Positions 48,823-57,765 of a stretch of 64,000 bases of DNA are shown here, in pieces (the first letter of the stretch is position 1; every line of letters starts with the position of its first letter). Source of the stretch: Leishmania martiniquensis (taxonomy: Eukaryota > Euglenozoa > Kinetoplastea > Trypanosomatida > Trypanosomatidae); the NCBI RefSeq assembly GCF_017916325.1, contig NC_090171.1, forward strand, positions 2,031,001-2,095,000, given 5' to 3'. Both the position numbers and the translations under genes were made by a program. A model generated the notes under the pieces. The model was not told the DNA's origin and did not search any database. It was given only the letters and a program-made list of their open reading frames with translations.

Positions 48823-49938
48823 CTAGCGCACGTACGCAGGAGGCGCGCCGATCTGCGGGGCCACGCTCCTTCCGCTCTTGTCTCGCACTGCCTCCTGCCG
48901 ATCCTTCTTCGCGGCCAGTCGCCGTTGCTCATACTCCTCGAGGTCCTTGCGCATACGCCGTGTCTTACCAGCTTTTTCTTCCTTGCTCCAGAGGTATGGC
49001 ATGAACCATGGGATGTTGCGCATCCGCTGATTCACCGTATCCATCTCCTTCAGATATTTGACCCGCATTTCTAGCGTCGAAGAGTTGTCGCTGGCATAGG
49101 CCTCCATCTCCTCCTTCAGCTCTCGAGGCAGCTCGCGCTCCAGCCGGCCGCCGTTGTAGATCCACAAAATCAGTGGAATGTTTGGCCTTGTTCGAATGCG
49201 CTCCATGACGAGCCGCTGTACCCAGTAGTTAAGGCGGTGCAGCTGCGGCTCCATCGCAAATCGGGCTGCCGGGTCAACAGTCGCCCAAACAATGTACACC
49301 ATCTTGGAGCGGCGCGACGCAATCACCTCCTCGATCATCAGCTGTGCAAAGTCGATTTGCTCAGCGATGTGCGCGGGACAGGCTTTGAGGGAGCGCCGCA
49401 GATGATACGCGATCTTTTCTGAGAAGGCCTGCGCAGATGGAGACATGTTGGCGCAGTGGCGCAGGTAGCGCACCTCCCTGCTCACCATCCCATCCGGTTC
49501 AGGCGCTCTTGGCCACAGCTTTCCCTCGGCAAGTTTGCGCGCCGCCAGAGGCGTGAAAGGCACGGGCGGCGCCTCATACTTGGCAGCCTGCTGCGGCGAG
49601 TCGTACTTCAGAGCCTCTCTCTCCGAGAAGCCAAAGTTCTTACTGTTGCGTAGAGGTTCCAGGTCGCCAAGGCCTTGAAGGGCATACGTGGTATTCAGCT
49701 TCACTCCCTCGCGATCGAGCCGAGACCCTGTCGAGTAGAGACGCTGCTCGACATAACGGTACGACGACTGGTTGGCAGGGTTGATGTTGCGCGCCTGCAG
49801 CACTGAGCGAATGGTCTCGTCGCGTTGCGCCTTGGTCTGCTTAAGCGGCAGCACCGATGGGTTTCGAAATCGGTGACGCAGCTTTGTGTGATACTTCATG
49901 GAGCGCTTGCTCATGAGTGCAATGCCGGCGGCCCGCAT
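48823..49938 (-). CDS. Mitochondrial ribosome-binding factor A-like protein
   Basis: 371 residues from ATG 49938 to TAG 48823. The N-terminus is basic with few acidic residues (MRAAGIALMSKRSMKYHTKLRH) and would serve as a mitochondrial targeting sequence. Residues 171-262 resemble the RbfA KH-like domain: AFSEKIAYHLRRSL, then a helix IDFAQLMIEEVIASRRSKM, the beta strand VYIVWATVDPAARF, a long helix and the final strand IPLILWIYN. RbfA binds the small ribosomal subunit during late rRNA maturation. Kinetoplastid mitochondrial assembly intermediates contain such factors with large extensions, as here (170 residues before and 110 charged residues after the domain). A structural mitoribosomal protein is the main alternative. 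Confidence 0.62.
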   Translation of the reverse strand: MRAAGIALMSKRSMKYHTKLRHRFRNPSVLPLKQTKAQRDETIRSVLQARNINPANQSSYRYVEQRLYSTGSRLDREGVKLNTTYALQGLGDLEPLRNSKNFGFSEREALKYDSPQQAAKYEAPPVPFTPLAARKLAEGKLWPRAPEPDGMVSREVRYLRHCANMSPSAQAFSEKIAYHLRRSLKACPAHIAEQIDFAQLMIEEVIASRRSKMVYIVWATVDPAARFAMEPQLHRLNYWVQRLVMERIRTRPNIPLILWIYNGGRLERELPRELKEEMEAYASDNSSTLEMRVKYLKEMDTVNQRMRNIPWFMPYLWSKEEKAGKTRRMRKDLEEYEQRRLAAKKDRQEAVRDKSGRSVAPQIGAPPAYVR

Positions 49939-50820
49939 TGCTCATCCGCGTGTGCGTCGTCACGAAGAGCGTTGCGTTCACTGGCGCGGCACCGGCGCAG
50001 TCTCGGAGATATTGAGAAAGAAGAGGTCGATCAGAGCATGAGGACCCGCACACATCCAAATGCAGAAACGTGTACAATGAGAAGGGAAAAACAGTTAGAG
50101 GATAGAGACGATGTGTAGCCAAAGGGGACTCCTGTTGGAGGAAAAGGGGATGTGAAGAGACCGTCGGCGGGAAATAAGGCCACTACAAGAAGTGGGGCGG
50201 TTGCAGAGCTTTGGCCTCTGAATATTGTGGGTGACTCGACTCATCTCCGCTCTCCGCATCACCCTGTGAGCAGTTGCTGTGCTCCCCTCCCCTACCCTCT
50301 CTCATCCGTATCCTCAGGAGCCGATAGGCGCGCATATATATTATCCCTGTACGCGCACTTGGGTCACGGAAGGAGGTGCGCACCGCACAGATCAGTGCTG
50401 AGCTCCACTGTGCCTGTTTTTTTTGGCTTCACAAATCCTCTGGCGATGCGCTATGGGGAGCATGTTCGATCTGAGAAGGCATGTGACAGCAAGGCGGCAC
50501 AACATAAACGCACAGAGGCATGCCATGGAAGGCCGGCGAGTAACGCAAGGCGCAAACGGCGACGGCGTGTGAGCTTCTGTCTCTATCCCCGCTCTGCCCT
50601 CGCGCAAGCACACTCACGCTTGCCGAGGCGTGAAAAGTATAGTGGAAGCAACGACGTCCGAAGTCCTGACCCGCACAGCAGCATACTCGATAGTGGCGGG
50701 CGCAACTACTAAAAAAAATATATATAATAAAACATATTGGCCGAGAGAAAAAGGAGCGTCGGCACATCAAAGCCCCACCCCACCTCCTCGACTAACGCTG
50801 GCACCGCTTGGCTGGTCGTC
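49939..50820. other. Gene-free spacer
   Basis: About 0.9 kb. It contains the leader of the RbfA-like gene, with CT-rich transcript sequence near 50010-50030, and an A/T-rich patch at 50710-50735 within the presumed 3' UTR of the GST-fold gene. Nothing else was recognised. Confidence 0.6.
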
Positions 50821-52764
50821 CTACACCGGTGGAGTGGCGCCTGCCACGTCTGAGGTAACGGCAGTCGCGCCCCGCTTTAGCGCCTCTTCCCGCGCCTTAC
50901 GCTTCTTTGCCACCTCGTACTCGGGAATGGCAGCGACGTAGATGCGGCGGCCGTGATAGAGCGATGTAAGGGTGTACTGCGGGCAGTTCATCTTCGCAAG
51001 CATCGCGTACAGCGTGTGCAAGTGCTCTTTCACAGACCTGCGCGTGGTCACCGCAGTGCTGCCGGGACTCGTCGCCTGTCGTGCAGGAGGCACCACGTCC
51101 GAGAGGGAAGCAGAGGTGCCGGCTACCTTGCAGCGAGCTGCAGCCGTGTAAGCGCGATAGAAATCGGCTTCCTCAGCTTGCATCTTGCTCACATCCAGCG
51201 GCTTCCGAAGCAGGGAAGGCTCCTCCTCGCTCTCCACCTCGCTTCTGCGTTCAGCACCCTCGGTCCTTGTGGTGGCCTCGTTAGCAGCAGCACCTTCTTG
51301 TACAGAGCGCCCAAAAGACTGCGCGCCGTCAGAGCTCCCATGGGCGGATTTCGCCGTGCTCAGCGCTGCCGCTGGCGCAAGAGCGGAACTGGCATAGTCT
51401 GCGGGGGCGCCAATATCTTGGGGGTCGGCGTCGTGCAACAAGGCACCGTGCGAGCTGTCCTCCCTTCTTCCAAAGTCATGCAGCGTATCATCGAGTACCT
51501 CGCGTGCGGCCAGAAACGCGATCTCCAAGTCCTGCGAGCGTGACTGCACACTGCTTACGTTGTCGTCGACAATCATCAGAGATCGTGCACCCGACAGCTG
51601 GGGGAACAGGTACCCCGTACAGCCCTTCCACTCCCCCTCAAGTGGCTCCCGGCGCAGTGTGCGGATACCGTCGCCTGCCATGAAGGCGTTGAAGGAGGCG
51701 CATTGCGACATGAGAAACGGAAGTACCTCTGCAATGAGCTCGAAGCACGGTGCCAGAGACTCAGGGACTGTGTCAGGGTATTCGGCCTCTCTGCTAGCGG
51801 CTGATGCCGCGACGTCATGGGCGACGGTGTCAGTGCGGGATTTGGCATTGCCCACAGGAGCTCCCTCGTCCGTAAAGGCAGCCTCCTTCGTGGTGCCAGC
51901 GAAGATGGCACCACGCCACCCCGTCACCCGTTCCACATACTCCGTCACGCATGGGAGCCTGTCCGCCAGCATCGACGACGGCGGGTCGTCCATGAGGAAG
52001 AAGCTGGAGAAGGCGGCGCCGAGTGTGACGTCTGCGAGAGTTGGGTGTGGAGTGCCGAGCAGGAAGTGCTCGTTCGATTGCGCGCGCAGGTGCGTCTCGA
52101 GAGCCGTGCAGAAGCGATGAAAGTGCTCCTCCATGAACGGGGCCGTCACCTCAGACGCACCCGTCGTCGAGACCACCTGTTTCATCGCTTCACGAAAACG
52201 TGGTGCCATAGAGCGGGCAAATCCGATGCCTGGGATGGGGAAGAAATAGCGAACATACCTCTCCAGCACATCCAGTGTGTCACCGCGGATGTAGCGAAAC
52301 ATTGCACCGGTCTTCGCAAGCCACCAGCAGGCGTACACCACCACGCACCAAGAAGCCAGATGCAACTGCGGGTGCGTTTCTTTTCGAAGCAGAAGCCTCT
52401 GAGTGCGTGAAGGTGTGGTCGCGATGTCACTTGTGTGGCGAACACCACCGCCGCTGCAGCTATCCTTTACAGAGTAGCTGACCTCGCCCTTCGAAGAGCG
52501 AGCGATCGCCTCGACGTTCTCCTCCAGCTCCACCGCTTCTGCCAGCTGCCACACCTGCAGCCGAGAAGAGCCACTTGGCGTCAGTGTGCAGAAAGCGCTG
52601 CGGGCACCGTAATACAGCGAGTAAGCTAAGGTGGTGACGAAACTGGTGCAGTACACCCGAAAGGGGAGCTGCTTGAGCCGAAGGTAGGTGACATGCTGAT
52701 GCAGCGACAGCGTGCAGGGTGAGCCGAACACGCGGAACGGCGTCGTCGCCGATCTACCTCCCAT
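50821..52764 (-). CDS. GST-fold protein with long C-terminal extension
   Basis: 647 residues from ATG 52764 (MGGRSATTPFRVFGS). The 40-codon extension to 52884 would begin with GTG and has no ATG. FRVFGSPCTLSLHQHVTYLRL and LPFRVYCTSF look like the first beta-alpha-beta of a thioredoxin/GST N-domain. The GST C-domain lies about 210-285 (MEEHFHRFCTALETHL, HPTLADVTLGAAFSSFF, CVTEYVERVTG). Between them is a Cys/Trp-rich hydrophobic stretch near 137-155 (SWCVVVYACWWLAKTGAMF), which may be a buried helix or a membrane contact. The C-terminal half is acidic, Ala/Ser-rich and unlike known GSTs, apart from a compact segment EWKGCTGYLFPQLSGARSL near 395. A metaxin- or GDAP1-like membrane role is possible, but no diagnostic motif was seen. 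Confidence 0.65.
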   Translation of the reverse strand: MGGRSATTPFRVFGSPCTLSLHQHVTYLRLKQLPFRVYCTSFVTTLAYSLYYGARSAFCTLTPSGSSRLQVWQLAEAVELEENVEAIARSSKGEVSYSVKDSCSGGGVRHTSDIATTPSRTQRLLLRKETHPQLHLASWCVVVYACWWLAKTGAMFRYIRGDTLDVLERYVRYFFPIPGIGFARSMAPRFREAMKQVVSTTGASEVTAPFMEEHFHRFCTALETHLRAQSNEHFLLGTPHPTLADVTLGAAFSSFFLMDDPPSSMLADRLPCVTEYVERVTGWRGAIFAGTTKEAAFTDEGAPVGNAKSRTDTVAHDVAASAASREAEYPDTVPESLAPCFELIAEVLPFLMSQCASFNAFMAGDGIRTLRREPLEGEWKGCTGYLFPQLSGARSLMIVDDNVSSVQSRSQDLEIAFLAAREVLDDTLHDFGRREDSSHGALLHDADPQDIGAPADYASSALAPAAALSTAKSAHGSSDGAQSFGRSVQEGAAANEATTRTEGAERRSEVESEEEPSLLRKPLDVSKMQAEEADFYRAYTAAARCKVAGTSASLSDVVPPARQATSPGSTAVTTRRSVKEHLHTLYAMLAKMNCPQYTLTSLYHGRRIYVAAIPEYEVAKKRKAREEALKRGATAVTSDVAGATPPV

Positions 52765-54510
52765 GGGACCTCCGCCCACTTGCGAGACACTTGAGACGAA
52801 TGGCCACCTTGATGGAGGGAAGGACGGTGCAGCACCCCGTTTTTGCCGGCGGTTAGTAGGCAATCGCACAGATTCAGGAAGCACTCTACATGCGTCAGCG
52901 CGTCCCTGTATGGCCTCTGCCGCTGGAGCAGCCGCTTAACCGAGCACCGACGGCGGGGCCCGCAAACCCCAACGACGCGAAAGGTAAACAAATAGAAAAG
53001 AGGTGAGAAAACGGGGGCTGACCACGAAGAGGAAGAGAAGCGCACTGGGCGCGTCACGGTGTTGCATTGGTGCCAAGGGAACGGATCCACATGGCACAAG
53101 AGCAGCACAGCTATGAAGGCCCAGAAGAGGGAGAGCCAACAAGCGAAAACAAAACGCGTCAGGCTCGGAAAAGGCGTTCCGCAGCAGCACAGGATCAGGT
53201 GTGACGGTTGTGTAAAGATGGAAGTCGACGGCTCACAATAGATGAGAGGAGGAGGGACTGCCAGCGCGCTCACGGGAGGCGCCACACAAGGAGAAAGAAG
53301 GCGAGGCCCACTCACATCCGCGCAAGGAAAAGATTTCCTAGGCGAATCGATACAGCGGCGCACGTGATGGATGCTGTCAAAGGCGACGTGTACAAGCGCC
53401 TCTGTCTTGAATGTCAGAGTGAGGAGACCCTTCTATCAGTCATCCTTCGTTTTTTTTTGGACTCACTCTCTTTGATTCGCCCCGTGATGAGGCTGGTGCC
53501 TCACGCGCACACCTGCGCCACTGAAAAAAAGTGCGTGTTCAGGGGTCATTTCCTTGTCCAAGATACGAGAGAAGAATATGGAAGGAGACAGAGAGTGGAA
53601 CACCGAGGTTATGAGCGAGTCAGCACACCTGTCCCGATCGATACAACTTATGAGGCCTGCGCCACCCGCGTGTGTGTGTGTGTGTGTGTGTGGTTAGGTT
53701 TTCGGGCGAATACGAACGTGCCGCTTACACCACGAAACCTTACAAGCAGGAATCGAGTGCATGTTCCTTCTTTTTCTATACAACGGCACAAGCCCGCCTT
53801 CTCATGATGTGTGTTTGCCCTTACGAAAGTGCGGAACCGCCGCCTCTCTCTTCCTCCCTCCCTCCCACATCTTCTCTCACCAAGTGAGGACATGAAGAAA
53901 GTGAGGTGGAGCGGAACCTCCTCTTAGGGCGCTAGGGAGGGGAGAGGGGAGAAGGTAAGTGGACAAGATGAGAGAGGGGGGGCCATAAGGCTGTCGAGGC
54001 CCTTTCCCGAAGGAAACAGGAGCGAGAAGAAACACGGGCCCGTTAGAAAAGGGGAAAGAAAGGATATCGTTTTCACTAGACAAAAGGAAGCGAATCAGTC
54101 GCCTCCTCCCGCCCTCCTCCTCCTCCTCTGATATCGTCGCGCCGCTGTGTCACGTGAATGGCGTCCCTGCGACAAACTGGAACCACCGCAGCAAAGGAAA
54201 AAGAATGGATTGCCGAAGGGACCTGCCGTACTCAAATGCCGGCGCAGGAAGGGGGGAGAAAGAAAGGGGGGAGCGAGTTCCTTGTCAGCACGGTTCACGG
54301 CACATCTTGGCCACAGTATCATTCCCCTCGGTCAACTTCGTTGAAAAAAAAGAAAGGAAGGTAGGAAGTCACTGCGGCGTATTCGACGGGGGGTCGATCG
54401 CTGCGCATGCACGCCTCCCTCCCCCGTGTGCGGCATCTCGCTGCTGGAGTCGAGCATCCAAAGAACTGTAGTGGAGCGACAGGTAACACTGCAAGCAACT
54501 GAGCGACCGA
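52765..54510. other. Gene-free spacer
   Basis: About 1.75 kb with the leader of the GST-fold gene (a possible acceptor AG at 52808-52809 after a short CT-rich run) and the 3' UTR of the zinc-knuckle gene. A (GT)n tract lies at about 53670-53691, and transcript pyrimidine-rich stretches at about 53890-53970 and 54100-54130. The 12-base-plus CT bias accounts for the open frames present. No gene seen. Confidence 0.55.
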
Positions 54511-57500
54511 TCACTCCAGCAGCCCACCGCACACGCGGCACCGCGGTCCGTCTGCAAAGTCACTCAATCCACACGCAAGGCACCGCGTCAGCACGTGATC
54601 CTCGGAAAAAAACGAGAGGGGGCTGAGTGTGGTACCTGAGAAGAGCGTCGTGTGCAGCGCAGGAGCCGCATCAGATGAATCAGACTTTACCGCGACGCTT
54701 CTGCAAGCTGGGATGTGCGTTGTTGTGCTTGAAAGACTCAGTAACAAAGGAGCGCAAGCAGGGCGATCGCAGAGGGAGCAAGGAAACAGGTGCGGCGATG
54801 AGGTCTTGAAAGCATTACTGCCTGCAAATGATGAGACGCCAGCGTTCCGTCGGTTGCTGTAGGCGGTGACCTCCAAAAACGCCTCTAGTGAGCACACCCA
54901 TGGCAGCGACACGCACCAGTGCACCTGGGCCGCCGGCTCCATCGACTCGGTCGAAGACTTCTGCTGTGACCTCTCCTTGGCTTCGCCAGGTCCCGCAGTT
55001 GCAGCGCAGTCAACTGCAGTGATGAGGCGAGGGCCTGAAGACGGCGCTGCTTGAGTGTTGCCCTTGCTCGCGCACAAGGCGATCTTCTGTGCCTTGATGT
55101 AGGCCTCCACATAGGCGATAGCGCCGTCCACGTCGAGTGCGTCCGGCGTCGTTGAGCAGCGTGCCGATTCCACTACGGTATCCACGTGATCACGAAGACT
55201 TTCTGAGCCCTCCAACTTCATGTTTGCGTAGCAATAGCGTTTGGCAAGGACTCGCACAGCGTTGGAGAGGACAAGCTCGCTTAGCACTGGCCTATCCCAC
55301 GGACAGTTTGCCCAAATGTGGTGCAGCAGCCGCCACCACAACCACGAGGCCTGCATGGCCTCTGTGGCCAGTGGCGGCACAAGAACAGATGGCATGCCGC
55401 TCACTCTATCGCTGGCCACGGCGGACGACGGCATAGGCCACCTCAAGAAAAGGTCTACGCCGTACTCTTTTCGCAGCTCCAGGTAGCGGCGGCGCGCGGG
55501 CATACCTGCGAGAAAAGGCCTTTGGGCAGGTTCAACACTGTTTGGCATCATCGATCGACGATGCCCTCGCAGCATCTCTGCGGATGGCGGTTGGCGTGCT
55601 TGCTGATACGCCTGCGCATACCGGTGCATCTCGCTGCACTGCGCTGCGCACCCTGGCAAAAGCTCTTCGTGCAGAAAAAAAGATGTGCTCGCCTGCCGCT
55701 GGAGCAAAGAGCGCACCGTATTCCCCGAAGGATCGTAGGGTGCGAGTGCCCCTGCGAATGCGCCCGCGTCGGGCGGCATGTCATCAACTGCACCCGGTGC
55801 CAAAGTACCTAGCTCGACCACTCTTCTCAGCCACCCGCCGCACGTGTCCACCGATACAGGCCACAGGTGCGTTGCCTCATGGTTCGCTTGCCCCGTTTGC
55901 ACAGCCGCCACCACCAGAGTTGCCGACGGGTGCAACGCGACGCCCGCGATGCTGGCACACCTGTGCCGTGGCATCTCGCTACAGCCCGCCAGCAAAGGAC
56001 ACTGGAGCAGCGTTGTCGATGATGGCCCGCTGGTGAGAAATTCGTGCACAGATTTTTCACCGATGCCGAGGACCGCGACGGCCGCATTGCCGACCTCGGA
56101 GGTGAACACGTTCATCCCATCCCCTTCAGCGCCGAGGTCAGCGCCAGAGACCCTGACATCAGCCACAAACGGGACCACCATAAGCCGGCGCAGGCACACC
56201 TCGCCCGCCAGGGCATCGGGGCCGTAGTGCGCCTCTGCTATGAACTCGCCGCGGCGGCAGGGTGATGGCGGCGCGGTGTCAGCAAACGACGACAGAGCTG
56301 CCAGTTTAAAGCGGCCTCGCAACACTCCACCGGGCGCAGACACAAACACTATTACGTCCACTTCAGCCCCTGACAACGGGCATGCTGTTTGCGGCGCTGT
56401 CTGCGTCGTGCGCCGCTCAGTCACAGCGCACATGGACATCGGCACCGACGTCAACGACGGCATTTCCACGGCTTGAGCTAGGTGCGCCATCGCGGCCGAG
56501 GTTGCCAGTAGCGGGCGCGTTACATGAAGGACACGAAGCAGGTACGGGCTAGCGATCACAACAATGCGCCGCAGGGGAGCAAGCGTAGTTGCAGTTGCGG
56601 CAACCAGCCCATCCGTAAAAAGAGGCGCCATGCACAATGGAGTAGGGCCTCGGAACCCAAGCTGCCTCACTTCATCGTCGCCACCCCACCTATACAAGGG
56701 TGGCGGCAGGGAGCGCGTGACGGGCTCGTCGCTGTCTGACAAGTTTCCAGAGAGCTCCACCAGGTGAAGCCCCTTGGTAGTGAGAACAAGCAGGTCATCC
56801 TGATCGAGCCACGTGTAGTCTACCACAGCACCGACGTCACCGTCCTCCGTCGAGACGCTGCCGACTCTCTTCGCGTTGCTTGCAGTGAGTGGCTGATCTG
56901 GCTTGCGTGCACCCGCCGGCGTCGGCGTCGCGCGCTTACGCGAGTCTCTGCATGCGCTGGCACCCGTGGCCGATGGCCGAGGTCCATGAGCAAAACGAGA
57001 CACCAAAGGTCGGCTCCCTGCCGACGAGTTGGCGTCGCTGCTCCTGCGGCTCGACGAGGATGCGTTACTGCCGACCGAACCGCTGCTGCTGTTGCTGCTG
57101 ACGCTGACGCTCTCGTCACCACTACTGTTCTTCTCCCTTCGCCGTCTCTTACCTCTAGATGTGGTGGGGTTCTTCGCCGAGGGCTTCGCCTTTTCCTTAG
57201 ACGTCACCTTCGCTGAAGCCGCCACAGCGCCTGCGTTGCGCTTCTCGATAATGGGCCGCCCAAACGCGGGCGAATACGAGAGAGGCCTTTCAGTTCGCCG
57301 ATCCTCAGCGACCGCGCCACCCCCGTCAGCGGGTAGGCAGGCGAGCGCGCCGCGACAGCACGCGATGCCGATTCCATGACTCACCTCCACGCGGTTTTCT
57401 CCGTAGCGAGAAACACGATAAACTACCAGATTACTCGTAGTTTGCACGCACAGGCGAGCGGAAGCTGGATAGTACACCTCCGGCAGTAAGGCGGTGCTCC

Positions 57501-57765
57501 ACTTAGCACCAACAACCACCTCGACCGATTCCCCGTCGTTGCGGTGCGGTAGTGGGTGATGGCGCACGCTTCGCTGGCACGAAGGGGTAAGCAGGTTTGC
57601 GAGGTACATCGAAACGGACCACCGAGTGCACACCTGCAAGACGTTGTGCGGGCCCCAACTTATGCAGTCGGCGGACCGCGCAGGGGCGTCTTCTACAGGG
57701 AAGCATTTCTCCACCGCCACCTCAGTTGCGCTGGGAAGGTGATGCGCTCGAACAGCAGTCGACAT
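54511..57765 (-). CDS. Large protein with N-terminal propeller-like region and C-terminal zinc knuckles; possible TFIIIC 90-kDa-like subunit
   Basis: 1,084 residues from ATG 57765 (MSTAVRAHHLPSATEVAVEKC); a TTG three codons upstream is not used. The N-terminus contains ADCISWGPHNVLQVCTRWSVSMY, like the first blade of the TFIIIC90 (GTF3C4) propeller. A Ser/Lys-rich disordered insert covers about 190-300. Further strand-like segments follow (DYTWLDQDDLLVLTTKGLHLVEL, and GVALHPSATLVVAAVQTG). The C-terminal 95 residues hold a Cys cluster, CSLCDR, then HIPAC, then HVLTRCLACG and CRVCGGLLE, with the H..RC..CG and C..CG spacing reminiscent of the TFIIIC90 zinc finger. TFIIIC recruits RNA polymerase III to tRNA genes, but its subunits are poorly documented in trypanosomatids. 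A different WD40/zinc-ribbon protein is quite possible. Confidence 0.6.
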   Translation of the reverse strand: MSTAVRAHHLPSATEVAVEKCFPVEDAPARSADCISWGPHNVLQVCTRWSVSMYLANLLTPSCQRSVRHHPLPHRNDGESVEVVVGAKWSTALLPEVYYPASARLCVQTTSNLVVYRVSRYGENRVEVSHGIGIACCRGALACLPADGGGAVAEDRRTERPLSYSPAFGRPIIEKRNAGAVAASAKVTSKEKAKPSAKNPTTSRGKRRRREKNSSGDESVSVSSNSSSGSVGSNASSSSRRSSDANSSAGSRPLVSRFAHGPRPSATGASACRDSRKRATPTPAGARKPDQPLTASNAKRVGSVSTEDGDVGAVVDYTWLDQDDLLVLTTKGLHLVELSGNLSDSDEPVTRSLPPPLYRWGGDDEVRQLGFRGPTPLCMAPLFTDGLVAATATTLAPLRRIVVIASPYLLRVLHVTRPLLATSAAMAHLAQAVEMPSLTSVPMSMCAVTERRTTQTAPQTACPLSGAEVDVIVFVSAPGGVLRGRFKLAALSSFADTAPPSPCRRGEFIAEAHYGPDALAGEVCLRRLMVVPFVADVRVSGADLGAEGDGMNVFTSEVGNAAVAVLGIGEKSVHEFLTSGPSSTTLLQCPLLAGCSEMPRHRCASIAGVALHPSATLVVAAVQTGQANHEATHLWPVSVDTCGGWLRRVVELGTLAPGAVDDMPPDAGAFAGALAPYDPSGNTVRSLLQRQASTSFFLHEELLPGCAAQCSEMHRYAQAYQQARQPPSAEMLRGHRRSMMPNSVEPAQRPFLAGMPARRRYLELRKEYGVDLFLRWPMPSSAVASDRVSGMPSVLVPPLATEAMQASWLWWRLLHHIWANCPWDRPVLSELVLSNAVRVLAKRYCYANMKLEGSESLRDHVDTVVESARCSTTPDALDVDGAIAYVEAYIKAQKIALCASKGNTQAAPSSGPRLITAVDCAATAGPGEAKERSQQKSSTESMEPAAQVHWCVSLPWVCSLEAFLEVTAYSNRRNAGVSSFAGSNAFKTSSPHLFPCSLCDRPACAPLLLSLSSTTTHIPACRSVAVKSDSSDAAPALHTTLFSGTTLSPLSFFSEDHVLTRCLACGLSDFADGPRCRVCGGLLE

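Noticed and set aside
52765..52884. 40-residue extension of the GST-fold protein
   Set aside because: It begins with GTG and has no in-frame ATG.
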